Origin: an uncultured Lachnospiraceae bacterium
GTDB lineage: Bacteria; Bacillota; Clostridia; Lachnospirales; Lachnospiraceae
Reading direction: 5' to 3'
Length of the DNA stretch: 64,000 nt
Assembly: GCA_947571775.1 (NCBI GenBank)
Contig: CANOZK010000010.1
Span: 1 to 64,000 of the forward strand
A program made the position numbers and the translations under genes. How positions within the stretch are numbered: the stretch's first letter is position 1; each line of letters starts with the position of its first letter. Shown piece after piece: positions 8,446 to 15,744 of the stretch. The notes under the pieces are model-generated. The model worked only from the letters and a program-made list of their open reading frames with translations, was not told the origin of the DNA and searched no databases.

Positions 8446-9473
8446 TATTCTGCTCCTTTCTCAATGCTTTCCAGCACCACGCCGTGAGCGATTCCTGGAA
8501 CGCTTTTTCCCTCGTTAAAGCTTACTTTGGATAGCAGCGCTCCTGTGGGTACAAACAGCACCCGCTTCCATTCTCCTTTTTCCACTTTCGGTAATATATA
8601 AGAAGCAAACACCGAGGCCGCACAGCCGCATCCGCTGCCGCCAGAATGGGTATCCTGGGTCTTTCCGTCATAGATTTCCAGTCCGCAGTCCATATGCTGT
8701 TTTCGGATATCGTATCCTTTTTCCATCAAAAGATCCCATAAAATTCTCTGTCCTACTTCCCCTAAATCGCCTGTCACAATTCGGTCGTAATCCTCCGGCA
8801 TCCGGTTAAAATCCATAAAATTCTGGTAAATGGTATCGCAGGCAGCCGGTGCCATACAAGCGCCCATATTCTGGGAATCTTTTAACCCATAGTCCACAAT
8901 CTTCCCGGTGGTAAGACCGACGATCTGAGCGTTTCCGCCGCTTTCCCCCAACACGCACGCACCGCTTCCTGTCACTGTCCAGGTCGCCGATAAGGGCCTC
9001 TGATTTCCGTAGGAGAGCGGAAACCGGAATTCTTTCTCCGCGCTGCCGAAATGGCTGGACGTGACAGACAACACATGCTCCGCATATCCTCCAGCCACGG
9101 CCATCGCCCCGAGGGACAGCGCTTCCCCCATCGTGGAACATGCCCCATACAGCCCATATACCGGAATTTGAAAGTCCGCGATTCCAAAGGAGGACGCCAC
9201 AGACTGGGCCAGCAAGTCCCCGGCGTAAATCATCCGTATCTGCCATTTCTCCAGCCCCGCCTTGGCAATAGCCAGAGCCGCCGTCTCTTTTTGCAGTGTA
9301 CTCTCCGCCTCCTCCCAGGAATTTGTCCCGAACATGGGGTCGTCGCCTACCATGTCAAAAACATCTCCCAGCGGTCCCTCGCCTTCTTTTTTCCCTACAA
9401 TAGAAGCCCCGCTTAAGATCGAAACGGGAGTCTGAAGCTGTATGCTCTGCTGTCCAATCACCTGCTGCGCCAT
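8445..9473 (-). CDS. spoVAD: Stage V sporulation protein AD
   Basis: 342-residue thiolase-fold protein that binds dipicolinic acid and sits on the inner-membrane SpoVA channel. Typical stretches are visible: VYGLYGACSTMGEALSLGA (the thiolase-like Cys region), TGSGACVLGE and HSGGSGCGCAASVF. The open frame extends 13 codons upstream, but MAQQVIGQQ at 9473 matches the usual start of the family and has a GAAAGGGG site at a proper distance. Between spoVAC and spoVAE in one operon. Confidence 0.94.
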   Translation of the reverse strand: MAQQVIGQQSIQLQTPVSILSGASIVGKKEGEGPLGDVFDMVGDDPMFGTNSWEEAESTLQKETAALAIAKAGLEKWQIRMIYAGDLLAQSVASSFGIADFQIPVYGLYGACSTMGEALSLGAMAVAGGYAEHVLSVTSSHFGSAEKEFRFPLSYGNQRPLSATWTVTGSGACVLGESGGNAQIVGLTTGKIVDYGLKDSQNMGACMAPAACDTIYQNFMDFNRMPEDYDRIVTGDLGEVGQRILWDLLMEKGYDIRKQHMDCGLEIYDGKTQDTHSGGSGCGCAASVFASYILPKVEKGEWKRVLFVPTGALLSKVSFNEGKSVPGIAHGVVLESIEKGAE

Positions 9474-9492
9474 AAACAAAACACCCCTTTCC

Positions 9493-9960
9493 TCACAAAA
9501 CACCCCAAACATTCAGCAGCCAATAGATGATACCCAAAATCCAACTAGAAAAGATTCCGAATAAAATAACCGGCCCGGCAATGGTAAATATTTTGCACCC
9601 AATGCCCATTACCTGTCCTTCTTTTTGAAATTCAATCGCCGAGGCCGCCACCGAATTGGCAAATCCGGTAATCGGCACGAGCGATCCCGCCCCGGCGAAT
9701 TTCGCCAGCTTCGGATAAATATTCAGCCCGGTCAAAAGCACGCTGAGCAAAATCAGAATGCCAGAGGTCCAGGAAGCGGAGATCTGCCGCCCCAGCCCAT
9801 ATGCCTGGCACATATTCATAATCCACTGTCCCAGCATACAGATCAATCCGCCGATAAGAAAAGCCCTAGCCATATTCAGCGGCAGGCTGTGGGTGGGCGT
9901 CACCTGTTTGACGTATTCTTCGTACTCTTTTTGTTTTTTTTGCGTTTGTATATCCGGCAT
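9493..9960 (-). CDS. spoVAC: Stage V sporulation protein AC
   Basis: 155-residue integral membrane protein, the mechanosensitive pore component of the SpoVA dipicolinate channel. It has a charged N-terminus (QTQKKQKEYEEYVK), then hydrophobic helices and the block KFAGAGSLVPITGFANSV that resembles SpoVAE. The open frame extends 85 codons further upstream through spoVAB in another frame; the ATG at 9960 has AAAGGAG nine bases before it and is the correct start. Confidence 0.94.
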   Translation of the reverse strand: MPDIQTQKKQKEYEEYVKQVTPTHSLPLNMARAFLIGGLICMLGQWIMNMCQAYGLGRQISASWTSGILILLSVLLTGLNIYPKLAKFAGAGSLVPITGFANSVAASAIEFQKEGQVMGIGCKIFTIAGPVILFGIFSSWILGIIYWLLNVWGVL

Positions 9961-9973
9961 AGGTTTTCTCCTT

Positions 9974-10393
9974 TCATCGATACCAACCGTTATAGAAAAA
10001 CCACAGGGAACCGACAATTTTTCCCAATGCAATCGCCACAATGATAATAGGAATCCCGTGCTTGAGCTTGATCCTTCTAGCCACGATTGGAAAGATATCC
10101 GCCATCTCCGCCAGCGCCAGAATCCATCCCCCAAGGAAGATTCCCGAAAACAGTCCGTAAATCCCCAGTCCCCACACGCCAAGGGGTATATGCAGACGAA
10201 ATACATAAAATACATTCCCCGCCAACGCCCCCAGTATCATAGAATCTTCATACAGCAGGATTTTATCTGCCGTATGGGTGATCCCCGCATATCTGGGGAT
10301 GATCCCCAGGCCAATCAGGAAAGCCACCGCTGCGCTGGCCACAACGCCCCCAGCGCACAGTCCCAGAAATCCCATTGCTATTTGTTCCCACAT
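9974..10393 (-). CDS. spoVAB: Stage V sporulation protein AB
   Basis: 139-residue membrane protein with four predicted helices; recognised by the SpoVAB-type start (GLCAGGVVASAAVAFLIGLGI) and the central LYEDSMILGALAGN. It belongs to the SpoVA operon; its biochemical role in dipicolinate transport is unclear, and many clostridia that carry only spoVAC-AD-AE lack it. It overlaps spoVAA by 16 bases. Confidence 0.9.
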   Translation of the reverse strand: MWEQIAMGFLGLCAGGVVASAAVAFLIGLGIIPRYAGITHTADKILLYEDSMILGALAGNVFYVFRLHIPLGVWGLGIYGLFSGIFLGGWILALAEMADIFPIVARRIKLKHGIPIIIVAIALGKIVGSLWFFYNGWYR

Positions 10394-11007
10394 GGCTGTT
10401 CTTCCTCCCGGCCAATATCCTCAATAATTGTGCTGTTGACATCATCCTCGTACATACGCATCTGCACCTGCATAGGCGTGGGGTCCTGAGTCAGTTTTTT
10501 TCTGCTAAAATGGTTAAAGAAAAACAAAGCTCCCAGACCAATGCCCAGAGAATAAGTGATCTCCAGGATGCTAAACCCCGGCGCCGTCTTCCCCGTCATC
10601 TGTTCGTAGATCTGGGAAAACAGTTTGCTGATATCCACGTCGGTATTAAAAGTCATAATGGAAAAAGCGGTTCCGAAAAAGGAAACCAGGCATACAAATC
10701 CTGCTTTTATCCATTCAAACAGCGGATACGCATGCTTCTCGGTCTCATACGTAATGACAAAAGAAGGCTCTCCGATATGAGTCACTTCCAGACTTGGGTA
10801 TTTCTGCTGGATGTCACGGATAATATCTATCACAGACGCCACATATCTGCCCGGCTGCTTGGGATTTAAGTTCATCACAGGCAATACCCGGCACTGGTTT
10901 ACAATCTTGTCGTTGCTTCCTGAGAGTTTTGCCACATCCTGCAAGAAAACCTGCGGATGATCCACTTCCATATTCATATCCGTCTGTATATATAAAGTAT
11001 CGCTCAT
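10378..11007 (-). CDS. spoVAA: Stage V sporulation protein AA
   Basis: 209-residue protein: a soluble N-terminal half (about 1-95) followed by two membrane segments near residues 101-120 and 150-165 and a charged tail. It is the first gene of the spoVA operon, 121 bases after sigF, with its own candidate forespore promoter in that gap. Exact function in the channel is not known. ATG at 11007 follows GAAGGAA. Confidence 0.88.
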   Translation of the reverse strand: MSDTLYIQTDMNMEVDHPQVFLQDVAKLSGSNDKIVNQCRVLPVMNLNPKQPGRYVASVIDIIRDIQQKYPSLEVTHIGEPSFVITYETEKHAYPLFEWIKAGFVCLVSFFGTAFSIMTFNTDVDISKLFSQIYEQMTGKTAPGFSILEITYSLGIGLGALFFFNHFSRKKLTQDPTPMQVQMRMYEDDVNSTIIEDIGREEEQPCGNK

Positions 11008-11043
11008 AGAAAATTCCTTCTTTCTATCCAGACTTTCTGAATC

Positions 11044-11087
11044 GTAACCGCTTAGCTACTTCGATTAGTATCTGTCTGAACGGTTAC
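11044..11087. repeat. Palindromic intergenic repeat, copy C (long loop)
   Basis: Arms GTAACCG and CGGTTAC with a 30-base loop; on the minus strand the left arm continues TTCAGACAG as in copies A and B. It falls in the predicted 5' untranslated leader of spoVAA. The A-T pair at arm position 6 of copies A and B is C-G here, a compensatory change. Confidence 0.6.
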
Positions 11088-11101
11088 CCCGAATCATAAT
11101 A

Positions 11102-11130
11102 TAGTATGGAAGAAAGAAGGAATTTTATTC
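11102..11130 (-). promoter_or_regulatory. Forespore (sigma-G/sigma-F type) promoter for spoVA
   Basis: The minus strand has GAATA (11126-11130) as -35, a 17-base spacer and CATACTA (11102-11108) as -10, matching the sigma-G consensus GHATR / CATNHTA. The -35 overlaps the sigF stop. It would let spoVA be expressed in the forespore separately from spoIIA, as known in Bacillus. Confidence 0.65.
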
Positions 11131-11854
11131 ACGTTTCTATTTTTCCCCTCATAATCTTCAGTATTTTCTTTTCCATGCGGGAAACCTGTACCTGTGAAAC
11201 GCCCAGCTTTCCCGCAACCTGGTTCTGGGTCATATCTTGGAAGTAACGCATATAGATCAATTTGCGCTGATCCGGCTCCAGATATTGCAACATTTCTTCC
11301 AGAAGCAGCCGATCCAATACCTTCTCCTGGGCGTTTTCTCCCTCTGGCAGCTTATCCTGAAGGGAAATCTCCGCACCGTCTCCCTGGTAAATAACCCTTT
11401 GCAGCGATTCGATCTCCGCGGCCGCTTCTGTCGCCATCACCAATTCCTCCGACGTGATGCCTGCCTCCTGGGCAATTTCCTCCACCGTCGGCTCTCTGTC
11501 CAACTTTTTTTCCAGCCGCTCCCGCACCAGATACGCCTTGTAGGAAATCTCCTTTAAGGAACGGCTGACCCGGATCATGCCGTCGTCTCTCAAAAAGCGT
11601 TTGATCTCCCCGGCTATCATAGGCACTGCATATGTGGAAAATTTCACCTCATAATCCAGATTGAAATGATCCACCGCTTTTAACAGACCGATGCTCCCAA
11701 TCTGGAACAAATCGTCCATCTCCACGCCCCTGTTCCGAAACCGTTTCACCACACTCCAAACTAGGCCGACGTTTTCCTCGAATAACGTATCTCTTGCCGC
11801 TTTATCTCCTTGCTGTGCATGCCCAATCAAAACGAGAGTACGGTCTTCTTTCAC
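11129..11854 (-). CDS. sigF: RNA polymerase sporulation sigma factor SigF
   Basis: 241-residue sigma-70 family protein, the first forespore-specific sigma factor. Regions 2 (DDLFQIGSIGLLKAVDHFN), 3 and 4 (LGVSQVQVSRMEKKILK) are complete. It is held inactive by SpoIIAB until septation. GTG start at 11854 overlaps the spoIIAB stop by 4 bases (GTGA), giving tight coupling of sigma and anti-sigma synthesis. Last gene of spoIIA. Confidence 0.96.
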   Translation of the reverse strand: MKEDRTLVLIGHAQQGDKAARDTLFEENVGLVWSVVKRFRNRGVEMDDLFQIGSIGLLKAVDHFNLDYEVKFSTYAVPMIAGEIKRFLRDDGMIRVSRSLKEISYKAYLVRERLEKKLDREPTVEEIAQEAGITSEELVMATEAAAEIESLQRVIYQGDGAEISLQDKLPEGENAQEKVLDRLLLEEMLQYLEPDQRKLIYMRYFQDMTQNQVAGKLGVSQVQVSRMEKKILKIMRGKIET

Positions 11855-12294
11855 ACTTGCCCCCCTATGACTTTCTTCATACGCACCACAGTCCCCTCCC
11901 CTGGGCGGGATTCCACCTGAACTTGATCCATAAATGCTTCCATAAATACGAATCCCATGCCGGAACGATCCAGCTCCGGTTTGGTGGTATACATGGGCTG
12001 CATGGCTTTTTCAATGTCTTCGATTCCTTTCCCCTTGTCTGTCACGGCTATGTAAATCGTGTTTTTTTCCAGTTTACATTCCAGGCGTATCTTATGTACC
12101 TCTCCTTCGTAGCCATGGATAATGGCGTTGGTAATCGCCTCCGAAAGCGCGGTTTTCAGATCCGCCACCTCCTCTAGCGTGGGATTGAGCTGGGTGCAAA
12201 ACGCCGCCACAGCGACTCGCGCAAAACCTTCGTTGCTGGGATAGCCGTCAAATTCAATGGCCATTTCATTTGCTGTCTTTTTTTTCTTATCCAT
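11851..12294 (-). CDS. spoIIAB: Anti-sigma F factor / serine kinase SpoIIAB
   Basis: 147-residue GHKL-fold protein kinase. The N box (LKTALSEAITNAIIHGYEG) and G1 box (DKGKGIEDIEKA), plus the G2 region RSGMGFVFME, are present. It binds SigF and phosphorylates SpoIIAA. The 8-base overlap with spoIIAA and 4-base overlap with sigF preserve the classic operon order. Confidence 0.96.
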   Translation of the reverse strand: MDKKKKTANEMAIEFDGYPSNEGFARVAVAAFCTQLNPTLEEVADLKTALSEAITNAIIHGYEGEVHKIRLECKLEKNTIYIAVTDKGKGIEDIEKAMQPMYTTKPELDRSGMGFVFMEAFMDQVQVESRPGEGTVVRMKKVIGGQV

Positions 12295-12613
12295 CCTTAC
12301 GTTCCTCCCGATGAATCTTCATAATTTTGTGCATACCGGATAAATGGAGGATCTTGTCGATCCTCTCGCTTACATGGACAGCCTCCACGCTGCCACCCCG
12401 CAAATCCAACAGACGATAACGGCCCGCCATTACTCCGATGCCGGAACTGTCCATAAAGTTAGTATTGCGAAAATCAAAAATAATATGCTGAATATGATAG
12501 TTTTCCAAATAAAAATCTGTCTCTTTTTTCAGCCGCTCCGAACTGGGATGATCCAACTCCGCCGGCATCTGCACCGTCAGACTCACGCCTTCTATCTGAT
12601 ATACCTGATCCAT
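12287..12613 (-). CDS. spoIIAA: Anti-sigma F factor antagonist SpoIIAA
   Basis: 108-residue STAS-domain protein. The phosphorylated serine lies in NFMDSSGIGVMAGRY. Unphosphorylated SpoIIAA displaces SigF from SpoIIAB; SpoIIE, not in this window, dephosphorylates it. First gene of the spoIIA operon, only about 80 bases after the upstream gene, with a GGAGGG site. A sigma-H/Spo0A promoter could not be picked out in the short gap. Confidence 0.95.
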   Translation of the reverse strand: MDQVYQIEGVSLTVQMPAELDHPSSERLKKETDFYLENYHIQHIIFDFRNTNFMDSSGIGVMAGRYRLLDLRGGSVEAVHVSERIDKILHLSGMHKIMKIHREERKDG

Positions 12614-12648
12614 AAAATTCCCTCCGTCCTTTTTTTGATTTCATACGG

Positions 12649-12677
12649 AAAAAGGATGCGCTTTTTTTGCGCATCCT
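12649..12677 (-). terminator. Intrinsic terminator between the TPR gene and spoIIA
   Basis: Perfect 9-bp arms AGGATGCGC (12653-12661) and GCGCATCCT (12669-12677) with a 7-base loop, followed on the minus strand by TTTTT. It isolates the upstream membrane-protein gene from the sporulation operon. Confidence 0.88.
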
Positions 12678-12694
12678 CTTTTCTGAGGTTTCTC

Positions 12695-13942
12695 TCAATA
12701 CAGTTCTTCCGCTGGCATATCCATCCCGTCCGGGGCCGTATCTCCCAGTGCTTCATCCGCTGGATCCTGACCCTCCGGATCCGTTTGGCCGTCCTGCTGC
12801 ATATATTCGGTAAGATTTTGCTTTAACTCCTGATACAGTGCGGCCGCCTCCGCCGATAAATTGTTTTTGTTGACGTCGGTCAAAAAGCTGGCGGCCATGG
12901 CGTAATTGTTTGTCTGAAAATAACTGACTGCCTGTACTAAATTCTCGTAATCGTTTACTTTTTTTGCGGTTTCGTCTGACGCTTTCTGCGTATCGTTGGT
13001 GCTGACCTGCGCACTCTCCAGATCGGCTTCCAGCCTGGAGATTTCCGCATCCCGGATCGCGAGCTGATCGCCATACAGCAAAATCTGCTCATTGGCAGAG
13101 CCGAGAACTTTCTGCGTCCTGGCCGGGAGCACCAGAAACCAGACGGCTGCAACGCCCACGGCAAGTCCAATCCCCAGCGTGACCAGCGTTCCCCACATAG
13201 AACTCTCCCGAAATGCCGGCGGCTGGATCACCGTATCGTTGCCGGAACGATACAAATAACCGGCTACGTCTGTCTCATACTCCTCTTTGCGCCCCTTTTC
13301 CTTCTTATCCAGATTGGTTACCACCCCTGTCTGCAAATCAATTTCCCGCAGAAAACGCAAAGTCGTCGTGTTGGTCTTGTCAATTTTTGCCGCCTTGCGC
13401 AGAATCTTTCTGGCTTTGCTGTATGCGCCTTCTCGAATCTGCAGAAGCGCCAGAAGATGGTAGCCCTTGATCAGCTTAGGATTCTGAACCAATATTTTCC
13501 GCAGCTGGATCGCCGCCATATCTTCGTGACCTTCCCGGCAATATTCCAGCGCCTGGTTGTACTTTCGTATGGTCTGGTTGATGCTTTCCAGCTTATTGCG
13601 GTTTGCCTGAAGCTTATTGATATAAGTTTCCGCCAGGTTATTCTCAGGCGTCAGGCTTTTGCTGATGACCCACTCGCTCAATGCAGACACCACCTCGCCT
13701 GTCTCAAAATAGACCAAACCAAGCAAATTGCGCGCCTGCATATTATTTTTATAAAATTTTAAACTCTGCTTTAAACAGCTTATGGCGCCGGACAGATCTC
13801 GGATGCTGGCTTTCTCCAGACCTTTATTGTAATAAAGATTGGACAGGCGAACCGCCTTTCTCTGTATCGTCATATTCCATCCGCACCGGTTACAGTAATC
13901 CAGACCTGGAGCGACAAGGATACCGCAGTTCATACACTTCAT
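12695..13942 (-). CDS. Zinc-ribbon / TPR-repeat membrane protein
   Basis: 415 residues. Order: an N-terminal zinc ribbon (CMNCG...CNRCG, residues 3-19), several tetratricopeptide-like repeats (about 35-210), a single membrane helix (about 250-272), a coiled-coil segment rich in Glu/Asp/Ala (about 285-325) and an acidic Gln/Pro/Asp-rich C-terminus. This looks like a scaffold or assembly factor on the membrane; no enzymatic motif is seen. It starts 12 bases after the 49-residue gene and ends at a strong terminator. Function unknown. Confidence 0.8.
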   Translation of the reverse strand: MKCMNCGILVAPGLDYCNRCGWNMTIQRKAVRLSNLYYNKGLEKASIRDLSGAISCLKQSLKFYKNNMQARNLLGLVYFETGEVVSALSEWVISKSLTPENNLAETYINKLQANRNKLESINQTIRKYNQALEYCREGHEDMAAIQLRKILVQNPKLIKGYHLLALLQIREGAYSKARKILRKAAKIDKTNTTTLRFLREIDLQTGVVTNLDKKEKGRKEEYETDVAGYLYRSGNDTVIQPPAFRESSMWGTLVTLGIGLAVGVAAVWFLVLPARTQKVLGSANEQILLYGDQLAIRDAEISRLEADLESAQVSTNDTQKASDETAKKVNDYENLVQAVSYFQTNNYAMAASFLTDVNKNNLSAEAAALYQELKQNLTEYMQQDGQTDPEGQDPADEALGDTAPDGMDMPAEELY

Positions 13943-13954
13943 GCTGTTCCCCCT

Positions 13955-14104
13955 TTACGTTTCCTTGCCGCTGCTGACATCCTGTAACATCTCCTTTAAC
14001 AGATCAATCACATCGATCAGTTCCCTGTCGTAAATTGCATTTTCCACATCGTCCACGTCCAGACATGGCTCAAAGTTCTTGAGTTCTTCATCGTAATTTA
14101 TCAT
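13955..14104 (-). CDS. Small acidic protein of 49 residues, unknown function
   Basis: An open frame of 50 codons running from ATG at 14104 to TAA at 13955, behind AGAGGAAA. The product begins MINYDEELKNFEPCLDVDD and ends DVSSGKET; it is acidic, predicted helical, and has one Cys. It lies between folC and the TPR membrane protein with 12 bases to the latter, so all three are probably co-transcribed. A good ribosome site, compact spacing and no overlap with another gene support it being real. A two-hairpin repeat lies just upstream. No homology-based function can be given. Confidence 0.7.
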   Translation of the reverse strand: MINYDEELKNFEPCLDVDDVENAIYDRELIDVIDLLKEMLQDVSSGKET

Positions 14105-14115
14105 TTTTTCCTCTT

Positions 14116-14168
14116 CCTGACGCACTTACCGCGTCACCTGGGCAGATCTGAAAATTTACTTCCCAAAC
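14116..14168 (-). repeat. Two-hairpin intergenic element, copy 1
   Basis: Read on the minus strand: a first hairpin (TTTGGGAA / TTTTCAGA, with G-U pairs) and then TGACGC / GCGTCA with loop GGTAAGT, followed directly by the AGGAAGAGG ribosome site of the 49-residue gene. It starts right after the folC stop. A second copy with the same order, also before a ribosome site, is at 30355-30407. Confidence 0.65.
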
Positions 14169-15461
14169 CTATTCCCTCAGACTTTTCACTTCACCCACCA
14201 GATACAAGGAACCGACGCAGAACAGAAGGCCGTCCCCCCGCAGGCTGCATGCCTTTTCAAAAGCTTTTTTCACACTGTCCTCTGCCAGCACCTGACTGCA
14301 TCCGCCTTTTCGGAATTCCTCTGCTAATACCTGGGCGTCCACTCCCCGCTGTGTCTGAAGAGTGGCCGTCACCACGGCCGCAGGCTTCAATTCCTGGCAA
14401 ATCCTGCGGATCATATCTGGATAATCTTTGTCGTCTACGGCAGAGAACAATAAAACGATTCTGTATATTTCCCGAAAATCCGCCGCCGTTTCCAGAAAAC
14501 TTGCCACCCCGTCCTCATTATGGGCGCCGTCCACAACGATTCCCGGTAAAATTGTCTCCATACGCCCCTGCCACCGAGTGCCGGCAATCCCTTTTCTCAC
14601 CTGCTCATCGGTAAATTCCACCTGCCCTTTTAGAGCTTCCAATGTCCGCAGAGCCAACGCCGCATTCATCACCTGATATCTGGCAATGAATGGTATGGAA
14701 AAAACATCCGCCTCATTTTCTTTTTCATTAAGGATAAAGTCAATGCCCTGAGAGGTAATCTTTTGAATGGTAAACTGTTCTTTCCGAACTGGACAGGCCG
14801 GCGCCCCTGTGCTGCGCGCTTGCTCTTCGATTACCCGTGCCGTCTCCGGGTGGTTGGCATCGTAAATAATCGGAACCCCAGGCTTGATAATCCCAGCTTT
14901 TTCCGCGGCGATAATCTCCACCGTATCGCCCAGAACTTGGACATGGTCCAGACTAATGGAAGTGATCGCACAGGCCAGCGGGCGCTCAATCACATTGGTA
15001 GCGTCGATCTTACCGCCAAGCCCGGTTTCCAGAATCACATAGGGCACGCACGCCCTCTGAAACATCCACATTCCCATCAAAAATATGGTCTCAAAAAAGT
15101 TGGGATGATGATTTCCTTCCGCCACCAGCTCATCAATCATTTCCTTTACTTTTTCAAACGCCTGGAGAAACAGCTCATCGTCTGCCGGCTCCCCGTCAAT
15201 CTGAAAACGCTCGTTCATTCGTATCAGATGCGGAGACGTAAATAGGCCGCACCGATAGCCGCCCGCCCGGAAAACAGAGGCCAGATAGGCGCATACGCTC
15301 CCCTTGCCGTTGGTTCCGGCCACATGAATCACCCGAAAGGCCTCCTGGGGGTTCCCCAGCCGGTGCAGACATTCCTTGATATATTCCAGGCTGTGCTTTG
15401 TGGTAAACCTGGGAGTCTCCTCCAGATATGTCACCGCTTCTTTATAATTCAATATACTCAC
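14169..15461 (-). CDS. folC: Folylpolyglutamate synthase / dihydrofolate synthase
   Basis: 430-residue Mur-ligase-like enzyme that adds glutamate to dihydropteroate and extends folate polyglutamates. Visible: the ATP loop HVAGTNGKGSVCAYL, the folate-binding LFTSPHLIRMNERFQI, and the ligase core ETGLGGKIDATNVIERP with SLDHVQVLGDTVE. Length is normal. The start is GTG at 15461 (SILNYKEAV follows). It leads the small gene and TPR protein. About 280 bases without a gene precede it; they are AT-rich and show no clear promoter. Confidence 0.94.
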   Translation of the reverse strand: MSILNYKEAVTYLEETPRFTTKHSLEYIKECLHRLGNPQEAFRVIHVAGTNGKGSVCAYLASVFRAGGYRCGLFTSPHLIRMNERFQIDGEPADDELFLQAFEKVKEMIDELVAEGNHHPNFFETIFLMGMWMFQRACVPYVILETGLGGKIDATNVIERPLACAITSISLDHVQVLGDTVEIIAAEKAGIIKPGVPIIYDANHPETARVIEEQARSTGAPACPVRKEQFTIQKITSQGIDFILNEKENEADVFSIPFIARYQVMNAALALRTLEALKGQVEFTDEQVRKGIAGTRWQGRMETILPGIVVDGAHNEDGVASFLETAADFREIYRIVLLFSAVDDKDYPDMIRRICQELKPAAVVTATLQTQRGVDAQVLAEEFRKGGCSQVLAEDSVKKAFEKACSLRGDGLLFCVGSLYLVGEVKSLRE

Positions 15462-15744
15462 CCACTTATCTCAAAGTAAATTGTTGCCTTCTTATCTTAT
15501 TATATAACAGAAGGGACAGATGTCCAGTACCATTCGTAAGATTTTATCCGACAGGATTCTCCAGAATTTTAAAAGATTTTCTTGCACAATATTGTGATCT
15601 CGAAAATTACAGTTAAAAAATCTCTGCATATAAAATATAATATGCTTAATAAAGAATACGAAAAATGAGTGTGAATCACCCGCCCCAGCAAGTTTTCAAA
15701 CTAAGGATAGCTATCCACTTTGCCAGGAACAGAGCGGCTATTTT

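Noticed and set aside
9961..10215. 85-codon N-terminal extension of spoVAC
   Set aside because: It runs through spoVAB in another frame and is rich in Trp/Ser/Arg; the ATG at 9960 has a proper ribosome site.
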